64,000 bases of DNA from Xylogone sp. PMI_703. Its lineage: Eukaryota; Ascomycota; Leotiomycetes. The notes under the pieces were generated by a model, which was given only the letters and a program-made list of their open reading frames with translations, had not been told where the DNA came from and ran no database searches. Made by a program: the position numbers and the translations under genes. Below are positions 46,019 to 55,960 of the stretch, one piece after another. The first letter of the stretch is position 1, and every line of letters begins with the position of its first letter. The stretch spans positions 5,208,001-5,272,000 of the forward strand of contig JAJTUQ010000001.1 of NCBI GenBank assembly GCA_021399445.1. Reading direction: 5' to 3'.

Positions 46019-48257
46019 GAATCCGTTCGAAAAAATTCGATGAAATTAATAGCGTCTTATACAACAACCAAACATTTATATAATGATAAAGCAACCAGAG
46101 AACATGAAGCATATTGTACCACAACCTGCGAGAACACACTACTCGATATACTATAGCAACAATCTCCACGGGACTTGGCTTCTTTGAGTATGTCTATGCT
46201 GCGCAGCATCTCTACTTTGCGTGGAAGTTATTCCCTGATTTACATTGAAACATATGTCGACCTGCGGACATCTCCTATCTATGAAGAATATATACGCAAC
46301 AATATCTGCTCGACCTGATCTATTATATCACTATTTAAATCCCCACTTATATATATATCACTTAGTTCTCTGTGCTCAAGTCCATGGTCCGTGGTAACTT
46401 GGCGGCGGCTTTCTCCATGCTTACCAGGCAGTTGAAGAAGTCGATTTGCAGCAAGGCGTTTTGGGAGGGCATCTTTTGGATTGGAATTTTTGGAATTTTT
46501 TTTTTGAATTGTATACACAGCGAGCGCTTGAATTTTCTGCTTTTGGCTTTTTGGGTATAGGTTATTTTTGAGTTTTGTGGATTTAAAAATGCTGCAGGTA
46601 ACTTTGTTTTGTCTTTGCTTGAATATAATAAGATGGGGTTCAAAATATTCTGGGGGAGCATATAAGGGCTGGAGATCTCTAGATGGGACTTTGCCTTGGG
46701 GATCATTTATTTGTTATCAGTCATACAAGGGTCTGGGTTGGGAGAGGGGATGGTTATTTGGGTCTCTGGCTACTGTTTCCGCGTTTCTGTGGACCTTGAG
46801 ACAGAGAAATTGTATAACTGTTGTCAAAGTGATCTGACTTGATGGTGCTTGCATGTGAATATTTTGTGCTCTTGTAAGTCTTTGAGTAAGAGTGTGAGGT
46901 TTATTGTGTAGTGTTGGGAATAATTGGACAGGGTGGGGTTTATTCCAGGCCCCCCTATATTACCACCACAATATCAACATCTACCAACCCTCCTATTCCC
47001 ACCCTCCAGATCGACGTCCCCAGGTGCCAGAGCTAGAGCTAGACCAAGATAAGAAATCGATAATGAGCACAGTACAGTACAGTCCACAGAGAAAACCTCA
47101 AACGCGGACAATTTTCCTTACGCTCGTCCGGCATCTCCGGGGTGGAGTGGGGAGAAAGGATACGGTAGAAGTCAATGCCCCAGTTTGCTTAATCAAACCT
47201 TATCTTGACCCTCTTTTTCTTCCTCTTCTACACTCACTCATCCTTACACATAAGCTTCTTCCAGATGGAAGAAAGACCTTTCTATATTTTATGTTTATCT
47301 AAAGGGAGAAGAGACACGGGGTGGCTTCTGCAGTTCTGCTGTAGCGGGTGAAATCAGCGTTTGGTTCACTTTGTCTTCACTTTGCGGGGACTTGGGGCAA
47401 CTGGACTTTAGTTTTAGTGCTGTGGGGACGAAGCATAGCTGTGTAGATAGTGCTAAGTGCTAAGTGCTAAGTGCTAAGTGCTAGTGGTGTTGCTTTGTAC
47501 GAACGAGACATTCTACCCTCTACATTGATAGAGCAGGCCGGATATATTCCCGTTTATGATGTGCTGATGCAGTGGCTTGGTTGGTTTTGTTTTCATGATT
47601 GGGAGTTTTTATGTTTTATATTTGTGAATGTGAGTGTGAATGGATGGGAATAGATGGATTTGGAGGTAGGTAGTTATTCCATGTAGGTTGGGAGGTGTGG
47701 ATTAGAATATGAGGGAACGTTATGAAGGGATGGAAGATTGTTTTGAAATTAGAAGCTCTTTGGCGTTCTGGATTATTGAGAGTAGCATTGGATAGAATAT
47801 TTGGCACATAATGGATTCTGTTAGATTGCGGGGACCTTTAATAACTGATAACTCGCTGAGCTTGATCTTCCTTTGCCTGTAGAAACATTGTCATGGGATT
47901 GATCAGAGATACATATTAACAGTCGATATATTCTTGCTGAATAGAACCTAGTGATCGAAAAGACCCTATCTTAGAGCCCAGGCTTCTAGATCTTGAAGTA
48001 GATGCGCGCATCTCTCGAACCAGAACAAAACAAGCAACGCCATGGCACCTATAATAACTTGACTATATCGAACGAAGATACCATATTCTTTCCTGTATCG
48101 TTCATTACCACATCATCGTCGTCACCAATCCCATCCCCGATCCAAACCAACTTTCCAGACCCCCTCATCCTACTACCCGCAGCCTGCCCCGACATTACAC
48201 GGTCATCAATTCCTCTCTCCATTCCTACTCTCCCAGCTGGCCTTCCCCGGTCTAGGC
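46019..48257. other. Gene-poor region, no gene recognised
   Basis: About 2.2 kb, AT-rich. Frames here are under 135 codons, lack domains, and several start at non-ATG codons. A tandem TGCTAAG repeat lies at 47451-47484, and a GAGCACAGTACAGTACA tract near 47065. Confidence 0.5.
47451..47484. repeat. Tandem 7-bp repeat (TGCTAAG), about 4.9 copies
   Basis: Four perfect TGCTAAG units followed by TGCTAG. No gene is close on either side. It looks like an ordinary minisatellite produced by slippage. Confidence 0.85.
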
Positions 48258-48449
48258 TTAAACTGAAGCACGAGCTGCGCGGCGACGGCTGAGTGCACGG
48301 GTGACCCACAGCAGGATAAGGCCCACGGCGACGACGAAGACGATGCAGAAGACAACAATGACACCTGCTTCACGACCGGCCCAGTTGCTTCGGCGGGCGA
48401 GCTGGTGGAGGGTAGCGTCTCGCACGGTGAGAGCTGAGATGGCTGCCAT
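48258..48449 (-). CDS. Small single-pass membrane protein, 63 aa
   Basis: Starts at an ATG in good context (CACAATGG). The probable layout is a short N-terminal region (MAAISALTVRDATLHQLARR), one strong hydrophobic segment at ~29-51 (GVIVVFCIVFVVAVGLILLW), and a short basic C-tail (TRALSRRRAARASV). That is a positive-inside pattern with the C-terminus in the cytosol. Just upstream, the minus strand reads GCTAAC...CTTCATAG nine bases before the ATG, matching the 3' end of an intron; this suggests a spliced 5' UTR and supports a real gene. I do not recognise the family. It could be a small organelle or plasma-membrane protein. Confidence 0.55.
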   Translation of the reverse strand: MAAISALTVRDATLHQLARRSNWAGREAGVIVVFCIVFVVAVGLILLWVTRALSRRRAARASV

Positions 48450-50102
48450 TGTTGGGTATCTATGAAGAGGAGCAGTTAGCGTATCTGGCGGTAAAGGTAC
48501 ATGAGATTCGCAATAGGAAGTCTTAATTAGAGCGCTATTTTTGTGGAAAGCTGGATTGATCCATCGCTTTCTATTCCTCTTCTTTGCGTGGTGGCTTCTC
48601 TGTCGCGAAAGGTCCCAACATCACACGTCAATGGCGCGACTGCGAGCTTTCCAAATGCAGCGAAGGCATTTCCAATTGTCGAGCCTCGGAGGATCAGAAA
48701 TAAAATTGACGTACCTTAAAGTTACTCGGGGGTATCAACAAGTATTCAATGACGAACAGACAGCTTCAATCGATGAAGACGATGCTGGGAACGATGGCCT
48801 GGTGAGGGAGTCAGTAAATTAGCTTGGTCGATCATGCAAGCCAAAAAAGCAAAGGTTCGTGTATGGCTGGGTGACAAGAGCAGAAGAAGAGACCTCGGAA
48901 CAGCAACAGCAAAGCGGAGATCTTAGATCAAGTAAGGTTTCGCAGTATCAAACAATCACTGATCAGGAATCGGCGAGTGGAAAAGAAGAGGTGACTTGAA
49001 GATGCTGGAGGTATGTCTCCATCCTCATCACCGCAAAATCCACGAGCGAATTACGCCCCGATCACTCAATCGTCATAAGGTTCACACTCGGCGCGCCGAT
49101 GCGGGTAAAAAAGCTCGCTTGCAGCTCTTTGCTGGGTCCTGCTCTCCAGCACCATGGAGTACAAAGAGCGAAAGATAGAACGGGTGAAGCAATTGGGCCA
49201 CCTACAATAAGCTTGGGATCTCAGTTCTCGTCGAAGGATGAAAGAGGATTGAAGGGATTTCCGTCGGAAGAGTAGGAATGAGGTAATGGGCGAGTAGTGG
49301 AAAAGAAAGCAGCAGCGCCGCGAGAGACAGAGCTCACTCTTCTGATCTTCCCTGCCCACGTCCAACTGGCCAAGACCACGGCAACGAGCAGGCAGCGCTT
49401 GGCTCCATCGGGACTAGACTGCCGCCTATCATCCCCGACTTCAATGCACGCGGTGACGGTTTGCTTCTGCGAGCTTGCTTTTGATCAATTGTTTGCACCA
49501 CCGAGGATAACAATTACATTACATTGATTATACCGGAGACTCCAAGACGGCGATATGTCTTTTTGCTATCGACTGCGATTGCGATATTATTACGATGAGT
49601 GAATATGTACCGGCTCTGCCAATTCAGGGCAGCACAAAGAGGAAGAGTTCGCGGCGTCCCCCAGCGGTATGTAATCAGCAGAGCTTGTCAGCGTGCTGAT
49701 CAATGATCTTGCAGCCGTGCTACGACCCAACTGGCCAGCCGACTTGCGGCTTGCTGCTCTCTGCCATTCTGCCCTGGCTGGAATCTACCGCTTGACGGAA
49801 AGCGGTAATTACTGTGGTATACTGTGATGTATTACTGTACATATCACTCATATCGTGGCCAGCATCCCGAGGTTGATAGAGCTTCCTTTGACATGGAAAT
49901 AAGGTCCTGCCAAAAGGCTCCAGCAGCTCTAATTTACGGTGCGCGGTGGATCGAGCGGAGATCCACATCTCAGCGCATGAAGCCAACCGTGCACAAGCTT
50001 GGTGTTGATTGGCCAGGCCTCGAGAGCTTCTTGTTCCGTCGTACCTGGTCTGAGCGTCTCGAGGTCACGGGAGTTATCGTATCGGCTACGTCATGTGCTA
50101 GT

Positions 50103-50125
50103 CACGTGTAAATCTGTATCACGTG
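50103..50125. promoter_or_regulatory. Pair of E-boxes (CACGTG x2, 17 bp apart)
   Basis: Two CACGTG cores start 17 bp apart at 50103 and 50120, in a gene-poor region. No gene lies close enough to name a target; the nearest recognised starts are the 63-aa protein (48449, minus) and the SIS gene (52490, plus). Confidence 0.3.
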
Positions 50126-51100
50126 CCATGAGCTAATCAAGAACATAGTCCCGTGACATGTAGCATGGAGCTCGGATATAAGCTGTCAACTCGGACATAA
50201 AACTGCCTCGGTGATTTTGCCTTTGTTCTTAGGCACCACATCTTTATGACAAACCGCCCAGGGGAGATTCCGCGGCCTCTATGAAATCCATGCTCTCGGC
50301 CTCGATCTCGTTGTGACTTGGTCTTGATGATTTGTTAATCCGGGGTTAATCACGCCTTTATGCCCGATACAACGAGCTTGCTTGGCCATCTGTTTGCTTT
50401 GCACATGCAGTGTGACCCTCCCGAGTACGGCCAACCCAGCGGTAAAACACCAATTACTTGCATGGCGGGGAGTTTTGTTATGGTTCATTCAACCTCCATC
50501 GTTAAGGTCGGTTAGGCTTTGATGATACAAGTTGCTGGATATACCTCCCCAATGCTCGTGGGTAAAGTGAAAGAGTTATCAGTAAACTCTGGCTTTCTCA
50601 GCACTCGTGTCCTTGGCAATACGCAGAGGCTGCAGTGCCGATACTGTCATACCCTTAAGTTGAGGTGCTCTTGTGTTGGACCGTATGTGTTTGTGTTGCC
50701 TGGGTTGAACGCACTGGAAACCTTCCCCACATCAGGAGGTGGCTCTCTGGGCCAAGCTTGATGGAGTTATTAATTGCTGGATATCTCGGAATGTATTATA
50801 TACCCGAAGAGGAAGGGTGATATCCCCCACGGCAGGATACACGCAGCCTTAGCGCTCTTTGTAAACGGCATAGGTTGCATCTCCATTATCGAGGGAGGCA
50901 TGTGGAAGTGCCATTAAAAGCTGCGAGCAATCGGTTGTAAGATGAGAGCGGAACTGCTTGAATAATGCAAAATTGCAAATCACACTGATTACTTGATATC
51001 CGCGGAATCAAGAGCGCTGTACAGAACTGGTCATATTCCACAACGAGTAATGATTTTATCAGATGAAAAAGCACCCTGTTTTGCTCGAGGAGGATGAGAA

Positions 51101-51120
51101 GGAGCAGGAGCAGGAGCAGG
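51101..51120. repeat. GGAGCA microsatellite
   Basis: About three and a half copies of GGAGCA in a purine-rich run starting near 51089. Simple-sequence repeat with no gene context. Confidence 0.7.
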
Positions 51121-52489
51121 CATAGTGCAACAAAGCAATTGCAGTTGTTATCGAGGAGTCAACCTTTTTTTGGTGCTTCCGTCTCCACCTCACCCGATGC
51201 CGGTATCCCGGCATGGCAGCATCCCTAGTCTTCACACTACTTACGACGACATCTCTGTGCCTTTTGATGCAAGCAGACAAGAGTCGACAAAGCCCCAGCT
51301 AGGGATGGAGAAGCTCACCGGAAGAGATCTTTGCCTATTCTTGAATTTGCGATATCCTGAGACACCGGGAAGTGAACAAGGCAGCCTTGCGATCTCACTG
51401 CGTCTGACTACGGTTGATACTGTACGAGTATAGCTGCCGTACTCTGATGCTTCTTGCTCAACCCTCTATTACCGTGCCCAATAGCCTTGAGCCCCACCAC
51501 ACGCGGTTCTTGGAGGCATCGCCATTCGAACCCCGGGACAAGCGTTCGGAGGTACACCAAGCAAAGTCTGCAGGCAATCGCAACGTCCCAGATGCAGGGC
51601 CCTTGAGTCACCCCAATGCGGCCCCTTTGCTGTGGCTCTTCTGCGGCGCGGATTGCGTGCTAGACGAGCTGGACGGGCTGAGGGTGCTGGCGGACTGCAT
51701 GGGCGTTTGTCGTTGGCTGCGTGAGATGGTGAGAAAGATGCAGAAGATTGCAGCAGATACAGAACTCGCCGCCCCAATAATTGCCCACCAGCCTCGGGCA
51801 TCTCAGGGGGTTGCGCGGCGATCTGCAAGGGTTCGCGGCTGTCGAGATGCTTCAGTGCTGATGCCAAAGCTTCTGGGGTTGTTCGCGGCCACTCAGATCC
51901 GTATGCTGGCGTAGATAACCCCTCCCTGCCTATCTGGGCCTTGCGCTCCCCGCTAAGACCTAGCTCCACGCCTCCTTCTCGATCTTCGCCTTCTCTCCCT
52001 CCTGGTCCATGGTCTTTCTTATTAAGTACCGCACTACGACCTCTCCCCCAGCTATATCAATCTCAATCAGCCAGTCTCAGCTTCTGTTTTGCTTTTTGCT
52101 CAATGGCTCCCGTCAACAACCAATACAGGATGATCCGCAAGCGCAGATTTACTTTCCGTTCTATCTGAGAAGTTTCGACTACTTTTTGGCTATTCCTGCA
52201 TATCCGTCCGGTCCGTCCGCAACTACACGTTTACAGTTACCGGAAAGATAAGTCATATATTCAGTATATATATACATAATATCTCCAGTCAGTAGATAGC
52301 AGCACACTGGTGTTACTCCATTGTCTTCTGGCCGAATTCTGACTTCTTTCAGCTCACACATTTTCTTCGCCACACGGCAGATAACCGATTAGGCCAAGCG
52401 TCTCCCACTATCGGTATCAGATTAGATCTCCAAGAGACAGGAACTACTTCGACTTCTTCTATACCTGCGACTACTTCCAATTGGTCACC

Positions 52490-53731
52490 ATGGCCGTGGA
52501 TCACCCAGTCCAGAACAGCGAGGTCTATATCCTCAACAATACCATCCATCCTCCCTCGCTGCCTCCCTCACCTCCATCTCCTCCTTCGCCTGCAACGCCA
52601 TGTGAACGAGGAATGTCTCCTCCATTGGAGGACGATTTGATGCCTATTACTCCTGCTGAGATCCAGGATTCATTCCCGTGCTTCCAGCAGAGACTGTCGA
52701 CCGCAATTCATGTTCTCGGTACCGAAGCAACCGCTCTATCGTGTCTAACACGCCTATACCAGACTGATCCTATTGCTAGAGGAGGATTTAATTCTGCTGT
52801 GGAAGCAATTGCTCGTTACCAAGGTGACAGGGGCAAGCTGGTTATCTGCGGAGTTGGCAAGAGCGGGCATATTGCCAAGAAGTTGGTGGCTACGATGAAT
52901 AGTCTTGCTGTCCATGCGACATATCTCCATCCAACGGAAGCATTGCATGGAGACCTTGGAAAGGTTGGGCGCTACGACACTATTCTCTTTATCACATTCT
53001 CGGGCAAGACACCGGAACTCTTGACTCTTCTACCACATATTAAACCCGAATTACCTGTCATTGTGATGACATCCCACATCCGCCCCTCCACCTGTGAAAT
53101 TCTGAACCAGCGCCCGGATGCCATTCTTCTGCCTGCCCCAATTCATGAGTCTGAGACCTTGTCTTTCGGTGTCTCGGCACCTACGACATCCACAACTATG
53201 GCGCTTGCGCTGGGAGATGCGCTCGCGGTGGTGATCTCTGGCGAGCTACATCAGAACAATGTTGCAAAGGTATTTTCGCAGAACCATCCTGGGGGCGCGA
53301 TAGGGGCAGCATTTAAAGGCCCTCAAAAGATTCTTGATATCGCTCTCGAATTAAACGGGATACCTGACATCAAGGCCACAAGCGGCAAAGATGTCGTTAC
53401 GGCAGCCCATGCCCTTATGTCAGCCTATCAATCCACTTCTGGATGGGTTAGATCTGGTACGGATGTCGTCCTATCTCCACGCCAAATCAAGAGGCTAAGT
53501 CCCTTGCACATGTCTCTTCCAATAGAGCAGATCGAAGGGCTAATGGCAAGGAAGGACGCTTGGATCAACGTTGCTGGAGAAATGGAGATTCAAAGTGCGG
53601 CAGAGTGGATTCGGGGTTTGAGAAAGAGAGAGAAGAACGGCATGGCTGTTTATGGCGACGATGCCATTCTCGCTGTCGTTCAAAATGGAGTTATCTGTGG
53701 TGTAGTCGAGGTTGGCACGTTGCTTGCTTAG
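52490..53731 (+). CDS. SIS-domain sugar-phosphate isomerase homologue (KpsF/GutQ-like), 413 aa
   Basis: Resembles bacterial arabinose-5-phosphate isomerases, which interconvert ribulose-5-P and arabinose-5-P. The ATG at 52490 follows CACC. After a Pro-rich N-terminus (~19-36, PPSLPPSPPSPPSP), the SIS domain covers ~65-265. It carries the phosphate-binding GVGKSGHIAKKLVATMNS (~121-138), the HPTEALHGDLG block (~147-157) and FSGKTPELL (~170-178), all characteristic of KpsF/GutQ. A later NHPGGAIG motif (around 265) is also typical. The C-terminal ~130 residues stand where bacterial enzymes have two CBS domains but look divergent. Fungi do not make the KDO that this enzyme feeds in bacteria, so the substrate here is unknown. 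A single-exon gene of bacterial type suggests an old transfer, which is an inference. Confidence 0.88.
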   Translation: MAVDHPVQNSEVYILNNTIHPPSLPPSPPSPPSPATPCERGMSPPLEDDLMPITPAEIQDSFPCFQQRLSTAIHVLGTEATALSCLTRLYQTDPIARGGFNSAVEAIARYQGDRGKLVICGVGKSGHIAKKLVATMNSLAVHATYLHPTEALHGDLGKVGRYDTILFITFSGKTPELLTLLPHIKPELPVIVMTSHIRPSTCEILNQRPDAILLPAPIHESETLSFGVSAPTTSTTMALALGDALAVVISGELHQNNVAKVFSQNHPGGAIGAAFKGPQKILDIALELNGIPDIKATSGKDVVTAAHALMSAYQSTSGWVRSGTDVVLSPRQIKRLSPLHMSLPIEQIEGLMARKDAWINVAGEMEIQSAAEWIRGLRKREKNGMAVYGDDAILAVVQNGVICGVVEVGTLLA

Positions 53732-54879
53732 ACCTCCACACGGTTCACATAGAATACACGGACATAATAGTGTTACATCGATTCGGCGGCCGGATTTGAG
53801 CATTTGATACATACAACCTTCGTTGACTGGCGTTTACAATATGGAAAGACTTAGACGTCCAAGACGTCAAAGTGACGGGAACCTGGAGGCTTTTGTGAGT
53901 CTGCAAGGTGCATTTAGAAGGGCTAGAGCAGCGACCTTCTAGATGGGATTTATTTCATCGGATATTTATATAGAGAGATTTCTTTTCTATTTACGAGCTA
54001 CATTTTGGGCAGGCGGCTTTTAGCTATTTGAGGCATTTTGGCACTTGACAGATTAAGAATATTACGAATGGACCAGGGGTTTCTGGTCTTGAGCGCAGCA
54101 TTGTCGTCTGCTGCTCCCCACTCAGTTTGATCTCTCTTGTTTCTGCATTGGTTCAAGTGTGAAGTACTAGACTTTGGATCTCCTCGTATTTCCGATTGAT
54201 ATGACAGTACTCCGTATGTAAAGTATTATCGTAGAGCCGTTAATTACGTACTGATTACGGAAGAGGTTTACTGACCTCCACAGTATCATCGGCTCTCACG
54301 TTGGGATGCGGTAACTTAAGCTTGCTCTTACCAAAAATTTTGTTGCACATCTATGATCAGAATGCAATACAAGAGAGGGAGAGTCTTGCTGTGGAGAGTC
54401 TTGCTGTTGACCAAAGTTCTGTTGCATGTCTGTAATGGTTCAAGACTGCAATATGAGTGGCTGAAGCTTGCTCTGGCCAAAGTTCTGTTCCATGTCTGAG
54501 ACAGTTCAGAATTCCAATACGATTGGTTATGAGGTGCTGTTAATGCTAGCTTTCAATATGTTATTGCTAAGTAAACTTTTCCTCAATGACCACGTGCTCA
54601 TGCAATTGTTAGCTTATAGCTAGTTAACTAGTTCACTTTATTTTTAACTATTTGATCTGGAAAACTTAGGTAATCTTTAAGCGTTATATATTATTAAAGG
54701 GTAATAATATTTACAGATTAATATAATCATAATATTGATACAAAATGTACATTAAAGAAAGACAATAATATACCTTTAATTGGCTGTATGGCATAACCAG
54801 TTTACCGAAAAACCATGCATCTGTGAAACACCTCTGTGCTCATTCATCTATTTATATAGTTAGGCGTTCCCCACATACT
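53732..54879. other. AT-rich intergenic region SIS gene / tRNA-Leu
   Basis: About 1.15 kb. Three decayed tandem units are at 54321-54533; 54540-54800 is strongly AT-rich, with TA-rich inverted fragments such as GGTAATAATATTTAC. It could be a decayed, perhaps RIP-mutated, mobile element beside a tRNA gene, but no coding remnant is seen. Confidence 0.45.
54321..54533. repeat. Three degenerate tandem units of about 67-79 bp
   Basis: Each unit starts CTTGCT, then CCAAAGTTCTGTTGCATGTC or a close variant, and ends in a CAATAC/CAATAT-type motif. Starts are at about 54321, 54400 and 54467. The middle and last units resemble each other most. No open frame spans them. Confidence 0.6.
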
Positions 54880-55026
54880 GGCATGATGGCCGAGTGGTCT
54901 AAGGCGGTTAGTGGGCTTGTCCATCACATGTAGACTCATTTACTAACAGAGGTTATAGGCGGTTTTAAGCTATCCCGGATTGCACCGCTCTCGAGAGAGG
55001 CGTGGGTTCAAACCCCACTCATGTCA
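54880..55026 (+). tRNA. tRNA-Leu(UAA) with two insertions
   Basis: A type II tRNA gene. The acceptor strand GGCATGA (54880-54886) pairs with TCATGTC (55019-55025), and the discriminator is A, as leucine tRNAs need. A box TGGCCGAGTGG is at 54887-54897 and B box GGTTCAAACCC at 55005-55015. The T stem is GTGGG/CCCAC, and the 13-nt variable arm (CTC-GAGA-GAG) is Leu-like. Anticodon stem GCGGT (54960-54964) pairs with ACCGC (54984-54988); the loop TTTAAGC gives anticodon UAA with the required U33. A 13-nt intron (54970-54982) sits at the canonical 37/38 site. A second, 52-nt insert (54907-54958) lies between residues 26 and 27 and must be removed to form the cloverleaf. The mature body would be 82 nt. 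A T6 run at 55031-55036 fits a Pol III terminator. Confidence 0.85.
54907..54958 (+). other. 52-nt spliceosomal-intron-like insert inside tRNA-Leu(UAA)
   Basis: It begins GTTAGT (the donor also used in the CDC50 and PRP6 genes here), contains TTTACTAACAG with a branch-type A at 54946, and ends TTATAG, with the AG 12 nt after that A. Size, donor, branch site and acceptor all match this genome's mRNA introns. It is flanked by the direct repeat GGCGGTT (54903-54909 and 54958-54964). It lies between tRNA residues 26 and 27, where eukaryotic nuclear tRNA introns are not expected. It may be a spliceosomal intron, an introner-like insertion, or damage that makes this copy a pseudogene. Confidence 0.6.
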
Positions 55027-55030
55027 AAAA

Positions 55031-55036
55031 TTTTTT
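55031..55036 (+). terminator. Pol III T6 terminator of tRNA-Leu
   Basis: Six T residues start five bases after the discriminator base, the usual distance for a Pol III stop signal. Confidence 0.75.
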
Positions 55037-55114
55037 GTTCCCTTTTTAGAGCAAATAAAGTACTACTGTATGGAGATTCTTAGCCAGCATAGACATACAA
55101 CAAAATTTTACATT

Positions 55115-55131
55115 CACACACACACACACAC
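55115..55131. repeat. CA dinucleotide microsatellite
   Basis: About 8.5 copies of CA. Simple-sequence repeat. Confidence 0.85.
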
Positions 55132-55960
55132 TGATTACCACCCATCTATCAAAATCCGTCTATGTTCTTTATCTCCAATACTACGTCTCTATCTACCTAT
55201 CTGTCTATCTAACGGATACTCCGTACCCATACCCATATCATATCGCTTGCACAGGCAACAATGCAATGACCTACTGCAAAAGAAAGGATTCGCCCAAACC
55301 CGCATTCCGCAGATCCCCAAGCTCCCCCAGCGTGGCGTTCTCGCCCGTGGGCCAGTGCAGCCTTTCTATTTGCGGGGAGGCGGCTTTGGCTATGGCATTG
55401 GCATTGGCCATTTTCCGGTTGGTTGCATTCGCTCCATTGTTTCTACTGTACCTTCTCGCCTTTACAGTTACTTGGGTAATTTGAGGTCACTATCTGCGAT
55501 GTGCGGTACAGTGCTAGCAAAGGGAAGATGGGTAAGGCGGCGAATGGCCGGTCTTTAGACTGATTATTGGACTCTGCCCAATTCCTGGGGCTTTGTTTAA
55601 ATAACTGGGGTTTCTTTTTGTTCTGGTTTCCTTTACTTTTATTTGCTCTTTTTTGGCACTCCATCACGCTCGTATTGTCGTGCGTTTGATGAGTGCAGAT
55701 TGGTTCTTCGAATTGAGAGAGTTTGATCCGTGCAAACTCTGATCGAGAAGTTTGTTTGATCAACTGATTAGTTGATTCCAGCATTCTTTTGGGTCCTGCT
55801 GCTCCAATTCCTTCGTTTCGTAAACAAACGGGGTCTCGTTTCTCTACGAGGTTGATATCCTATCGGTTCTCTACGATACTTAGAGTCAACTGATAGGGAT
55901 CGAATTGTGTCGTACCCGAGGAACCAACATCAACATTAACCAGCAAGAAATACCTGGAAA

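Larger units (their letters stand above)
48450..52489. other. Long gene-poor region up to the SIS-domain gene
   Basis: About 4 kb without a convincing gene. It contains CACGTG at 50103-50108 and again at 50120-50125, and a GGAGCA microsatellite at 51101-51120. The GC-rich stretch 51410-51970 is open on both strands (166 codons each way), with no domain in either. The CT-rich run at 51960-52480 is the likely promoter and leader of the SIS gene. Confidence 0.45.
55027..55960. other. Intergenic region after tRNA-Leu
   Basis: Begins with the T6 tRNA terminator (55031-55036). A CA microsatellite is at 55115-55131 and CTAT-type repeats near 55185-55210. Frames at 55266-55784 are unconvincing on both strands. 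Confidence 0.5.

Noticed and set aside
51515..51540. B-box-like GGTTCGAA on the minus strand
   Set aside because: No matching T-stem, acceptor stem or A box around it, so not a tRNA.
51414..51969. 166-codon frames on both strands at the same place
   Set aside because: Mirror-image openness with no recognisable motif; typical of stop-poor GC-rich DNA.
34566..55225. Dispersed ACTCCGTA octamer (34566, 34601, 35963, 54209, 55218)
   Set aside because: About two occurrences are expected by chance in 64 kb on both strands and others may be coincidental; too weak without genome counts.
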